Of a stretch of DNA of 64,000 bases, positions 33,323 through 43,775 are shown piece by piece. This stretch comes from Diaporthe sp. PMI_573 (lineage: Eukaryota; Ascomycota; Sordariomycetes; Diaporthales; Diaporthaceae), in NCBI GenBank assembly GCA_021399435.1, contig JAJTUP010000018.1, positions 806,001-870,000 of the forward strand, in the 5' to 3' direction. The first letter of the stretch is position 1; every line of letters starts with the position of its first letter. A model generated the notes under the pieces. The model saw only the letters and a list, made by a program, of their open reading frames with translations. It was not told where the DNA came from and did not search any database. The translations under genes and the position numbers were made by a program.

Positions 33323-35750
33323 ATGAGAACCGAGGCGAGCCTCGCCATCTTGGCGCTGGCTCAGAGTGCATATTCTGCCTCCGTGTCCACTTACCCTGTC
33401 CGCTTGGAGACGCGAACAAATCTCAATTCCCGGGCGGCCAACATCCATGTCTCCTTTGACAGGCTCGTGGAGGGTCTTGTTGATTTCACCTACGGCTCGT
33501 GCCTCGACCAGAGGAAGGCGGACTCCCATCAGGTCATTGCACGACACACCCCTCCAGGCGCCAACCACAGGCTTGTCTGGGTAATTCCCGAAGATGCTGT
33601 TTCCGGAGGTTGCATTTCGGCATGGGACAGCACTGGATCCCTGGTGGGGAGGAGTGAGACCCAGCATCTTGCATCTCAGCGCAGTCGGAAGAGGGGGCTT
33701 GAGGAATACCACAAGCGCTCGGCAATGAACAAGCGTGACGGCGCCAGTGGATCTCCCGCGATTCCAATGAACAACTCGACTGGGATTGATGTCTGGGGAG
33801 CCTGGTTTGATGGCGTCGCTCTGCTCGAGTCGAAGAACCACAGCTACGTAGACGTCGAGAAGGCCAAGAGCAAGCACATCGCCATAGTTGGCGCTGGCAT
33901 GTCTGGGCTTATGACTTTCTTGTCTTTGAGACAAGCCGGCTTCCAAAACTTGGAGATCATCGAGGCCAGCGAAAGGCTGGGTGGTCGAGTCCACACAGCT
34001 TACCTGTCCGGAGGACCATTCGACTACTCGTACCAGGGTTAGTATTGATATTTCCCATATAACTCATGAGGACGCCAAAGGATTGACTGAAGGATTTAGA
34101 AATGGGCCCGATGCGTTTCCCGTTGACTTGGACTTCGTCATCAAATGAGACTTACAACATCACCGATCATCAGCTTGTCTTTCAACTAGCTGCCGAGATG
34201 AATGAGCTCAACAACCATGCTGCCAACTGGAGCATTGATTTCATCCCTTGGTATCAAAGAAACCCCAACGGACTGTATTACTTTGACGGTATAAGACTGC
34301 CGAATGGCCTGCCACCCACTATCTCACAAGTCGCCGAGGATCCCTCCTTATCGATTGAGAGGGAGAACCTACCATCTACCCAAGCTCTGCAGGACCACAT
34401 CGAGTCGATCACGACAGACGAGGACTTCTATGCTGAAATGGCAACGAACATGTTCAGAGCTCACAAAGAGTTCCTGGGTAAGTATTTGCTCCTCTGACAC
34501 ATTTTGCTATGCGAAATGTCACTACTTACAGTTTATCTGACAACACCGCAGAAATTGGTCTGAACGGCCTTCCGGGCGACCAATGGTCTGAATTTGCTTA
34601 CATGGTCAACTACCTCAGAGCAAACCTCAACGACACCGACGTCGTCTCTGGTGGAAGCTTCGGCGTTTCCTTCTGGGACACTTTGTACGACAACCTCTAC
34701 TTCGATGCAGCTACCTGGTCGACCGTTGATGGAGGTCTCAACCGGATCCCGTTATCGTTTCACCCGTTGGTGGACAACTACACCACCATGGGCCGCAAGA
34801 TCGAGCGTGTGCAGTGGGACGACGAGACCCGGCAGGTAAACCTTCAGTGGCGCGACAACTACACCGACACGGACTTCCAGAGCGCAACGTACGACTACAC
34901 CGTCGTCGCCGTCCCCTTCAGTGTGGTCAAGAACTGGAGATTGCCGAATCTTATGTCAACCACCATGACCAATGCCATCAAGCATATGCCCTACGAGCAG
35001 GCCTGCAAGGTCGCACTGGAGTTCGAGACTCGCTTCTGGGAACACCTGGACAACCCCATTATTGGGGGTTGTTCCACCTCAACGGACATTCCCGGCATCG
35101 GTTCGGTCTGCTACCCGTCGTACAACATCAACGGCACCGGTCCTGCAAGCATGCTCGGTAAGCACCATCTCATTCGGCTCTGTAAAAGCTCATCAAGATG
35201 CTGATCCCTGAGTATCAAATAGGAAGCTATATCAGCGGCGGCCAGTGGGGAGAGCGATGGGTCTCCGCCACGGACGAGGAGCACGTGCAATACGTGCTGC
35301 AGGCCATGGCCGAGATCCACGGAGAGGTTGTAAACGAGCAGTTCACCGGCAACTTCGACCGGCGGTGCTGGTCTCTTGACCCGCTCGCGAGTGGATCGTG
35401 GGCAAGCCCGCTCATCGGCCAGCACGAGCTTTACCTGCCTGAGTACTTCAAGACTCACAATAACGTACGTGGCAGAACATCTGCCCCGGGCCCCAAGAAC
35501 ATATTGAGCCTTACTAACAAACTCCTCTAGATGATTTTTGTTGGTGAACACACCTCGTATACTCACGGCTGGATTGCATCGGCTCTTGATTCGGGGATCC
35601 GTGGTAGTGTGCAGCTCATGCTTGAGTTGGGCCTTGTCGATGAGGCAAAGGCCACCGTGGAGAAGTGGATGGCTCGTTGGATTGAACTTGTGAGTACATT
35701 GAATATTTTTGAACTCGTCGGAAGCCATTTGCTAATGTGATCTGCAGTAA
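33323..35750 (+). CDS. Secreted flavin amine oxidase (L-amino-acid oxidase-like)
   Basis: Exons 33323-34037, 34100-34477, 34552-35157, 35223-35464, 35531-35689, and a final exon that is only the TAA at 35748-35750, giving 700 aa. If the last intron is retained, translation ends at 35740 instead. The signal peptide is MRTEASLAILALAQSAYSAS. The FAD-binding Rossmann motif is IAIVGAGMSGLMTFLSLRQA with the following GGRVHT; the C-terminal FAD contact is IFVGEHTSYTHGWIASALDS. The protein should oxidatively deaminate amino acids or amines, releasing ammonia and hydrogen peroxide outside the cell. About 180 residues precede the Rossmann motif, as in secreted fungal L-amino-acid oxidases. Many NxS/T sites (NNST, NHS, NYT, NGT) support secretion. 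Confidence 0.9.
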
Positions 35751-36562
35751 TTCTGCCTACCAGACTAGTTGTTCGACCTCATCTCACCAATCGGTATACG
35801 CTTCGGTTGGAATGTTGCTCATCTCGTCACAGATTTCATATGAATGATTAAAGAATAGTGTTGGCTAGCAATAGCATCCTTGCTAAATTAATTATAACTT
35901 ACGAATCGATTGCAACGATTCTAGAACTGTGTATGAATGCCTGCCCGGTCGAAATTTGGAATCAATTTGGAGTGACCCTGGAGCACGTGTGAATGTCCAT
36001 GAGGCAAGAAGAGATACATTAGCTCAAGACTTTGGGATTTTTGCTTATCGTAGATTATTTGGGCTTTGAAATTATTCTCGTATCGGTTGAAATCCGTGCT
36101 GACGGCCTTCAAGAATACGCTGATCGGGGACTGATCTAAATCTCATCTCGAACCTGGGTGTGAACCGTTGTCATTCGCCAGAAAGTCCCTTCCATCAATA
36201 ATGAGCATCTCAACTGCAAGCATTCCGAGAGTTCTGTTTCACATGGCAAGGTCCGCCTGGGCCAAAACAAAAATAATTCCAGCTCCTCCGTTTTCACGGC
36301 CAGGTCCATGTCTGACATCAAGCAGAAGCAGCATGTACCTAGATACCAAGTTTTCTGGCTCAAAAGGGTTTTGGAAGGTGGTGAAGGAAAAGGCGGGGGC
36401 TTTTTTTTCCGCCGCCATATAACATTCAAAAGCAGCATTGTCGGAATGCTCGGAGGCCGTTTGGGGGCTTCATTCAATAGCAATTGCAGACTGAATGTCA
36501 CGATGCTGGGGGATGTGCCATGGTGGTAATAACTATTGATTCTTTCCTTCCTCCCTTCCGTT
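35751..36562. other. Intergenic, 0.8 kb
   Basis: Tail-to-tail spacer. A minus-strand frame at 36136-36648 runs into the next gene out of frame and is not considered real. Confidence 0.45.
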
Positions 36563-37521
36563 CTAGAACCACGTGCCTTCAAGCTCACCCGGTGGGTTGG
36601 GTAGCTCGCTTGGTGGGGGCCCAAACCTAATACCACCTGCGTTGCCATGGTCGCCGTGGGTCCCTTGTGCTACAGTAGGAGCCCAAGAAGTCTCCTGTAG
36701 CTGAAAATTTGCCTGCGTCAACAGCTCTGAGCCGGGCGCCTCTGGGGTCGGTCGTCGAGTGTTCCTCCCCCGGCGCATCATGAGGAGGCCTGCAGCCAGG
36801 GTTGCAAGACCGATGACCCCCATAACGACCCCGATACCGATACCGATCTTGCCGCCCGTATCGAGCGCTCCCTTGCATGAAGAAACCAACGACGTGTTAC
36901 ATGCAGAGGGGGGCCCAGGCTCGCCCGTTTCCTCAGCAAAGATCCAGCCATTGATCTGGACGCCGTATACCGTGGTGGTCGCATTAGTGGTTAGGGTAGT
37001 GGGGGTGAACGAAGAATCACCGAGCCGAATTTGAGCCGTCAAAGCAATACCCGGGCCCACAACACTAGAACACTGTTGTCCGTCATCGACAGACTTCCAC
37101 GCTACGAAATGGTATCCTCTAGGATAATAATGTGAGAAAGGGATTTATATAAACTAGGCAAGAGGAAGACTTACGACGGACAACAAGCAATTTGGGTCCG
37201 TGATGCATCGATAGGGGACGTGGCAGCCCGCGTGAAGGGCTCGGGACAAGTAAGGGGCCCAATACTAACAACCGTCTCAGTGTTATACCCTAGCCACGGT
37301 TGATTCCACCAGGTGATAACGGCAAATGGCACACAGCGGGGCCCATCAATTTCCGAGTTGTAATAGGGTTCCCAAGCGTAAAGGTCACCAGCCCAAAGCC
37401 TAAAAATGGTGCTGCACTCCTCTGGCATGCTGAAGGGGGTGGTCAGTGGGACCCAAGAAGTCAGAGTCCCCGAATTGAGTTCCGGCGGCCTGTAGGCGGG
37501 CACAGCGGATGTTGACGACAT
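36563..37521 (-). CDS. Single-pass membrane protein of unknown function
   Basis: Two exons, 37521-37175 and 37118-36563, giving 300 aa. About 210 residues of Cys-, Thr- and Trp-containing sequence (ECSTIFRLWAGDLYAWEPYY, CPEPFTRAA, CCPSGYHFVAWK) precede one membrane helix, IGIGIGVVMGVIGLATLAAGLLMM, with Arg-rich stop-transfer RRGRNTRR and a Pro/Gly-rich cytosolic tail of about 70 residues. No clear signal peptide is seen, yet the Cys pattern and NxT sites (NAT, NTS) argue that the N-terminal part faces outside. The layout resembles the many uncharacterised type I surface proteins of ascomycetes; I cannot name a family. The copy B repeat element lies 40 bp upstream of the ATG, in the same orientation. 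Confidence 0.75.
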
Positions 37522-37560
37522 GTTTTGCAAAGATAGCTGTGTGATCGAACAAGAATGTAA

Positions 37561-37647
37561 GGTGGTTTCGTTTTAAATCCGTGAACGTACGCTTCTTAAG
37601 CAGTATGTAGGCGGTCCCTTTATACGGTGGTAAACGCTTAAACACCC
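37561..37647 (-). repeat. Dispersed short element, copy B, flanked by 12-bp direct repeats
   Basis: The 87-bp core aligns on the reverse strand with 6333-6419 and 54961-55043. It is bounded by identical 12-mers, ACAAGAATGTAA, at 37549-37560 and 37648-37659. Its ends are imperfect inverted repeats (GGTGGTTT at one end; GGGTGTTT read inward from the other). This is what a target-site duplication around a miniature inverted-repeat element looks like; duplications of 8-12 bp are typical of Mutator-like elements. Confidence 0.8.
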
Positions 37648-37659
37648 ACAAGAATGTAA

Positions 37660-38912
37660 CTAATTTCAGGAAACAAAAAAAGACCAAATGGGAGCAATCC
37701 ACCTGATAACTGGTGCCTGAAAAAGAGAGAAGTATGCTTGCTGTTGCAATGCGGACGAGACATGGCTGGCGCCTGGCAGCCAGGTCAGATGGGCCTGCAG
37801 ACCAACTGTAGCGTCAAAAGCACAAAATTTCAGCCGAAAATGCAATTTACCCCCTAGTATTCTGAGGTATCTTTCTGACTCATCAGCAGAAACTTCACCC
37901 CGTAGTTACAAGGATAAACTGTCTTCCTATTTAGGCGGTACTTAAAAATACAAAGAGCTGAATGAAAGCTACAGGGCTGAATTGAAGAGGGCTGAAGTGA
38001 GGCCAGGGGGCTAAATTGAGGCCAGGGGGCTGAATTGAAGGCTGAAGGGTCAGAGGGCTGGAGGGCTAGAGGGCCTAAGTAGCTTAAAGTATATAGGCCT
38101 TAAGGGGTACCTTTTTTCTAGTGGTATGTGCAGCTACCTTTTTGTACTGGGTGGGCGGAGCGGACGTTGGCTGCATCGTAAGCACCGTTCACTTTTGGGA
38201 GCCCCTGGTCCTACCATCGCGGCTGCTCCTCCTCCCGGATAAAAGAAAGAATCTTCACACTTTGTGCGGGCCAATGAATAAAAACCAAGGACCATGTTGA
38301 AAGACAGACCTAGGGGTGGCCAAGAGAAAAATGCATCAGGCTAATGGCTGGATGGAAGCTGCAAGGATTGGGCGTCCTGACCCAGTCGGTCTGCAGTGGT
38401 CAACACGGTCGAGTGACTGCGGTTTGAGTTAATTTAGTACCGAAAAACTGGCCCGGCCCATCTCAGTTTTGTGTCTGCACATCTTTGAAAGCCGTACGTC
38501 CAAGTATCATCTTTCAGATCTGCAGGGGAGGGCCGGGGGCGTGTAAGTAGTTCAATATCATCAGTAATAGCAGGCGTGATCTTTCCGGGCCGTTCTTGAT
38601 AGGAAAGATAGCATCAGTGGAGAATTGCATGATATGGCCGGGTTGTTGTGGATAGAAGCGGCCGAGCAGGCCGAGCACCAAGACGATGTGAGGTGGGTGA
38701 CTTGGATCGTCTTCTCGAACCCTTCATTTGTCTTCTCCAACCGGCGAGACCAGTTCAGTAGTAGGCGTTTCGGACGATGCTAGCAAGATGCCGCGAGTCG
38801 CCATAAGCAATTCTTTTGGGGATGTCCTGCGCAACTAAATGCACCGAGTCCAGACGACTGTGATCGAGTTGACGGATTGAATGGGATTTACTCTGATTTC
38901 CCATTTTTGTGT
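37660..38912. other. Intergenic, 1.2 kb, with a degenerate tandem repeat
   Basis: No gene is seen. It contains the purine-rich tandem block at about 37957-38075, listed separately. Confidence 0.5.
37957..38075 (+). repeat. Degenerate purine-rich tandem repeat
   Basis: Imperfect iterations of GGGCTGAATTGAAG-like and GAGGCCAGGGGGCT-like units run through this block, ending in a GAGGGCTGGAGGGCTAGAGG series. It is almost free of C on this strand and has no coding potential. Confidence 0.7.
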
Positions 38913-40368
38913 CTACTTAAATAGTGCCGCTGTAATCATACTTGGAGCATAGCTTGAACCTTCTGTTGACTGGTACTGCTCCTTAGAGTGCCTATCTCCT
39001 GGCATTGTCTTCAGGAGAGACTCAAGGATGTCTTGTCCAACCCCGGCACACATTTTGGCATACATTTCCTTTAGAACAGCAGCCCCGGACTCGTTGATGT
39101 TATTGTCAGGCCCCCGGCACCCAGGAATGATCTTTTGGTGTGCCGCTGGAGAAACGTACCCATGCTTGTGGTACCTAAGCCAGTTGAAGCAGAAGTAGCA
39201 GGCAGGCTTGCTGCATCCGATGTATTTGTCGTCGTCCACAAATGCCCACCGGTTCCTGCTAAAGGTGTCTGCGATTTGTAGTTCTGCGTGTACCCTCGTA
39301 ATGATCGTGTTCCGCTGATTCAGTCTCACACGTACGCTGTTGGTGTCAGAGGGAAGGTCGAGATCCACAAGATTGTGCAGGGCCACCTTGTTATTCAGTG
39401 GGTTTTGAGAAGAAGAGTGCTCGCATATGCATCGAACAATCTCGTATGGGCTCAGTGCTTCCGCACCAATCATTACCTCCCGGGTTCCCGGCGCGTCGAC
39501 AGTGCGGATCTCATAGGATATCTGGCTGAGCGCCGGGACCTTCATCATCCCCTTGACAACATAGTGGGCAGCTGATCGAGTGGCACCAAGACGTCCAATA
39601 TAATGTGCTAGTTCGCCGAAGTCATCTTTTGGAGTTTTCGACATTCTCCTGATTTCGCCGACTACGTGCCCACGCATTTCGTAGCAGTAGTCAACAAGAT
39701 CAGCAATGGTCATGCTTGGCGGCGGCTCGGAAAGCTTTTTAAGTCTCCTTCGCAGAAAGGTCACTTTGCAAGTCAATAAATCACTAATATGGCAACAATA
39801 AGCTTATCGTGTGCAAAGGCATCTCACCAGCATCGCTCCTTTCTTCAACTCTCAACTTCATTCTGCAGTATCTCGCATATTTCCGCACTTCTTCGTTATA
39901 GGTTGAAATTCGAGAATGGCATTTGTCCACTGCAAGGTGGAGGATTCTTTCTTCAATCTCTCTCTCAATGCCGGAGTTCACTGTTTTGAGATGGGAGAGG
40001 ATGACTTCTGCATAAGTCTTCACATCGTTGCGTACTCCTTCGTTTGCTGCCAGCCAGAGGAAGTGCCCATGGGTCAGCTTTTGCAGCCCAGCAGCAGTCA
40101 CTGTTGCTCCCCCCTTTTGGATGTCGCAGAGATAGGCGAAAGAATCCAAAAAGTTCCTGCGGGCTTCGACAGTATCATCACCAGATGGACGTCTTCTTTC
40201 TTGATCGTTTTTGAATTCAGCTAGTGCTTCAAACATCACGAGTCGTGGGTACAATTCTTTAGCTGCTATTGAAAATACTTGCTCCAGAGGGGATGTGTAG
40301 GTTACAGAGGAGCTCGAAGCCTCTGACAGCATCGCGCGGGGCGCCGTAGGGATTGTCTTTGTTGACAT
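38913..40368 (-). CDS. OTT_1508-like (fungal) deaminase family protein
   Basis: Two exons, 40368-39828 and 39763-38913, with a 64-bp GT-AG intron, giving 463 aa. The C-terminal half carries the zinc-deaminase signature in the order expected of the OTT_1508-like group: a His-Ala-Glu box in RVHAELQIAD (His 339, Glu 341), followed 25 residues on by a P-x-C-x-x-C box in CSKPACYFCFNWL (Cys 369 and 372) and then YHKHGYVSP. The N-terminal 180 residues are helical and have no recognised domain. The family was defined from comparative genomics as putative nucleotide or nucleic-acid deaminases; the substrate in fungi is, as far as I know, not established. All zinc and proton-shuttle residues are present, so the protein should be active. 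The neighbours do not reveal a pathway. Confidence 0.78.
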
Positions 40369-41166
40369 GGTGAAACATTAATGAACCCGAATAGAAACGG
40401 CATGCCTGTCTGAACGCGGGCACAGTATGCGGACGACGGCGATTATATTATATCCAGGGGTGAAGCAATCAGGGGTTTGTGATGTCTGCCGTGGAAGGTG
40501 GAAGTTCAGCTGACCTCAAGCTGACCTCAAGCTAACTCTTTGAATAGGACATAGCGGCTTAGTCATGCCTCCAGCTTCAACTGCTTTTCTTCCTTGTCCA
40601 ATCATAGCAGTCAGTGGTTTCAGCAGCCACTTGTTGCACACAGGTGATGGAATGCTGCATTTTCCCCGCTTAGACGAGCTGGACCTAGCCACTAATATCC
40701 CTAATGTAAGCGCCCAGCATCCTTTACCAGCTGGGTTCTGTGCTTCGTGTTACTGTAGCGGCTTGTCGCGGCCAATCCGATGATGACCGCCGGCGACAGG
40801 CAGCAGGTCATGCCCCCCCCACCGGGATCAATTTCGCATTCAACTTTGCATTCATTTCATGTCAAATCACTACTGTCGGCTGTATGTTGAATAACGCACT
40901 TCTCAGTATCCATTTACACCGTCATAATGGTATCTTTCATGAACGTAGGAGACGAAGAAGGTCGAGATTAAGGAAAGCAGCTCGTATGGTTTCAAACTAG
41001 TACATCATGTTGGCCACAAGTCTGTTACTCCAACCATAGAGAAGTCAACTAAATTTCAGCAACACTCAATTTGCCTATACTGTATAAATCTTTGCTTAAC
41101 TAAAAGATCGTACAGATATCTTTTTTGTCAACTTAACAACCTGGCGGGAACCAAGCAATTGTAAGT
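40369..41166. other. Intergenic, 0.8 kb, nothing recognised
   Basis: Upstream of the deaminase gene and 3' of the Gly-rich gene. AT-rich, with short frames only. Confidence 0.45.
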
Positions 41167-42032
41167 CTACAATCTCTCCATACCCGCGTTGCGCTCGTCG
41201 TAAGCGCCTGGCTGATAGCGGCGCACGAACGGAAGCTTGAACAAGGGGAACTCGGCCGACATTGAGTTCGAGTTCTCGTTGGACCCGCCCTTGTTATCGC
41301 CGCCCTGGTTCCCATCGCCGCCCTTCCCTCCTGAGCTCCCCGCCGTCTGGCTACCCTCCCCGCCGTCGCCTTCAGCATTGCTCTGTCACCAGAAGTCCTG
41401 TCAGAATCCACACGTATACCGGACGGAGGGAGGGAGCAGAGGAATCACGTACGTGGCCACCGTTGCCGCCGGTAGAGCTGCCGCCGCTCGAGTCGGTGTT
41501 GGCGATGGGGCCCTCCAGCTTGACCTTGCTGTTGTCTTCGGCGTGGCCGCCGTTGGCGCCCTGAGAACTCTGCGTGACATAAGTCACACAGCTGCCGTAG
41601 CAATCCGTGGCCTGACCGTTGCTGTTACTGCCGCCCCCACCGCCCGAGGTCTTGTGATCGGCGGTCAACTTGAAGTCAGTGCCTTGCCCACCCTTAGCGT
41701 CGCCGGCGTCGCCACCCTTGCCGCCAGTCTGGAGAGTCAGAGGTCAGCGGAGTCCTGAATCAAGTGCAGGCGTAAACGGCAGAGATTTCGGGGGGTACGT
41801 TGCTTCGGCCATCCTGAACCAAGACGTAGTGGCAAGGTCATGATATTCCTTGCAAATGTGCACGTACGCTCTTGGCACCGTCGCCGCCGTTGCCACCATC
41901 CTGTTTAATATCGCCACCCTTACCACCCTTACCACCTTCCTGCTTGATGTCCGTGTTTGTGGTTTGTGTGTCCAAAAAGGCGTTGGCCTGGAACGCCATC
42001 ACAGCAAAGACGAGAACTGCGGAGACCTTCAT
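41167..42032 (-). CDS. Small secreted Gly/Asn-rich protein
   Basis: Exons 42032-41868, 41813-41799 (15 nt), 41728-41453 and 41382-41167, all phase 0, giving 223 aa; skipping the 15-nt exon would give 218 aa in the same frame. The signal peptide is MKVSAVLVFAVMAFQANAF. The mature part is dominated by Gly with Lys/Asp/Asn/Ser (EGGKGGKGGDIKQDGGNGGD, TGGKGGDAGDAKGGQG, SGGKGGDGNQGGDNKGG), broken by one short conserved-looking island with two Cys (ATDCYGSCVTYV). It ends in a non-repetitive tail, FPLFKLPFVRRYQPGAYDER. The layout is that of a wall or matrix protein or an effector-like secreted protein; I do not recognise a family. All three introns follow Gly-rich codons, and the in-frame design may allow exon variation. 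Confidence 0.75.
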
Positions 42033-43220
42033 CTTGAGTTGATAAGAAAAGGAACGTGGATATGTGCTCGAAGAGTGACTTTGACTCCAGGGAATTTGAA
42101 ATGGTGAGCAATAGAGTCTATGAGCTGAAAAGAGAGAGAGAGAAAGTCCAGCTTTCTGTTCAGTAATTTTAACGAGAGTGAGTTTTGAATGATGAGTAAA
42201 GAGTGTCTGAATTGAAAAGAACGAGAAAGTCCAGCTTTCTGTTGAGTAATGTTATTGAGGGTGAAAGAATGTTGGTGGTGGTTGATGATGGAACAGGAAG
42301 ACAAAAAAAATGGAGAACGTGGAGCCTCTTATAATTGCTGAAGCGATATCGAAGCATGAGAGTATCTCTGTTATCCTCACATTTTGGTTGTGCCTTTCTG
42401 TTTTCTTCATCTGCTCATTCAGCTAATATCAGCCCATCTCTGACCCAGTATTAGGCCGACCTTCTCCTTAACGGCCTCAGTAAGCTCGAGTCGGTCGGCC
42501 CCCGAGACCGGGCCGGACTTGGAATCAATCACATCCTTCATCATCAAGCGCCAAGGAGAAATGGTTCGACATCAACAAAGGATTATGAGCCGTCAAATGT
42601 GTAGGAGAGGCTGTGTGGGCAAAGGTTGTCGCCCTTTGCTTGTCTGGGGGCATGGAAGCAACAAACTGCATCCTGTCTCAGCCGACAGAGCCACAATAGG
42701 AGCGAGGCGGTTATATCAGTAACAGGTGTGCTTCTTCTCAGAACAGAGGATGCTACCTAAGTAGCAAATATTTGCGAGGCCAAATGCAAGATTCCACGCA
42801 TGTCAAGTAGAGAGGCGGCTCATACCTAATGTCGGATTGTCACATCGTAAAGCTCACAACTTCTGGCAAGATGGTTTTTGCTATCGCCCCTTGAGCGCAT
42901 GGACTGTACGCTACACTCAATTGACGTCGTAGTATTGCATGCAGAGCTTGAAGACAAAGATGAAGCTTCGGAACGATGGAGATGATATAGCTGGCACTCT
43001 GTTACAGACCCCGAGCAATGCATAGTAATCGAGAATTCTCAAAACAAGATTCTAATCTTCCACTAAGTCACCATTTTCAATTTTGATGGCTTGTTCGTTA
43101 ATTTTCTACGCCGATTGATTATGTCTACCTGCTATTTTCTCTGGCTGCTATCTGCGGGACGGGCCCGTCCGGAAATTTGTTTCTCAGCTCTCATCCTGTG
43201 CACTGCAGAACGCGTCCCCC
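42033..43220. other. Intergenic, 1.2 kb; 5' side carries a tandem duplication
   Basis: Upstream of the Gly-rich gene is the imperfect tandem duplication at 42121-42290 (listed separately). The rest has no recognisable content. Confidence 0.5.
42121..42290 (+). repeat. Imperfect tandem duplication upstream of the Gly-rich gene
   Basis: Two copies of about 85 bp begin near 42121 and 42208. The best conserved part is AGAAAGTCCAGCTTTCTGTT at 42141, matching AGAAAGTCCAGCTTTCTGTT at 42224, each followed by a similar AGTAAT...GAG.GTGA stretch. AGAAAG...CTTTCT inside each copy can form a small hairpin. It lies 90-260 bp upstream of the ATG and is probably leader or promoter sequence. Confidence 0.8.
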
Positions 43221-43775
43221 TTAAGCCTCATTGTTGCCACTACTTTCTCCACCCTGAGTTGGACCACGCGGCTTTGGATACGGTACACCTCGTGTCCCTG
43301 TGATCTGTTCAGTGCTCCCGTCTTGGCAGAAACGCACGAGGTATTTTGGCTGCGAGCAGGCGTGACGGAACGACTCCCGCGGGAACCCACCGCGCTCCCA
43401 ATCGAAGCGGAAGCCAAGCTCCTCGGCCCGCGCCTCGATATAGTCGCGCAAGTCCAGGTGTACCTGGGTGAAGTCCTCCAGCATCGTGTGCCCGCTTCTT
43501 TCGGGGTGGACGCCCTCGCGGTCGTCGATGGCCTTCAACTGGTCGAGGAAGCTGTCGACGGCGTTGCGTGCCGCAACTACCGTGTCTTCACGCACGTTCT
43601 GCAGATGCAGGAGGCGGATGGTCCTGCCATCGACGCGGACGTTCAACATCACGTCGCGGTCGCGCATGTCGATGTCGACCTCCTGTGGGCCCGGCCCCCC
43701 ATAGACCAGCTCGTGCGTGGGGCCCGCGAACGGACCGGTGTCGTTATCAGAGTAGCGCGTGTCCTCAGATGCCAT
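43221..43775 (-). CDS. Hypothetical protein, 184 aa
   Basis: A single exon. There is no signal peptide or membrane segment. It is acidic at the N-terminus (SEDTRYSDNDTG), followed by a mixed alpha/beta stretch (VDIDMRDRDVMLNVRVDGRT, then a helix VVAARNAVDSFLDQLKAIDD and a second helix FTQVHLDLRDYIEARAEELG), and ends in a polar Pro/Gly tail. Frame length, codon GC3 and helix periodicity support a real gene. I cannot assign a family. The opposite strand is also open, but its product lacks structure. Confidence 0.6.
   Translation of the reverse strand: MASEDTRYSDNDTGPFAGPTHELVYGGPGPQEVDIDMRDRDVMLNVRVDGRTIRLLHLQNVREDTVVAARNAVDSFLDQLKAIDDREGVHPERSGHTMLEDFTQVHLDLRDYIEARAEELGFRFDWERGGFPRESFRHACSQPKYLVRFCQDGSTEQITGTRGVPYPKPRGPTQGGESSGNNEA

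Noticed and set aside
33074..33994. 306-codon minus-strand frame
   Set aside because: Antisense to the first exon of the amine oxidase, which has a signal peptide and FAD motif on the plus strand.
35111..35728. 205-codon minus-strand frame
   Set aside because: Antisense to amine oxidase exons 4-5 and spanning their introns.
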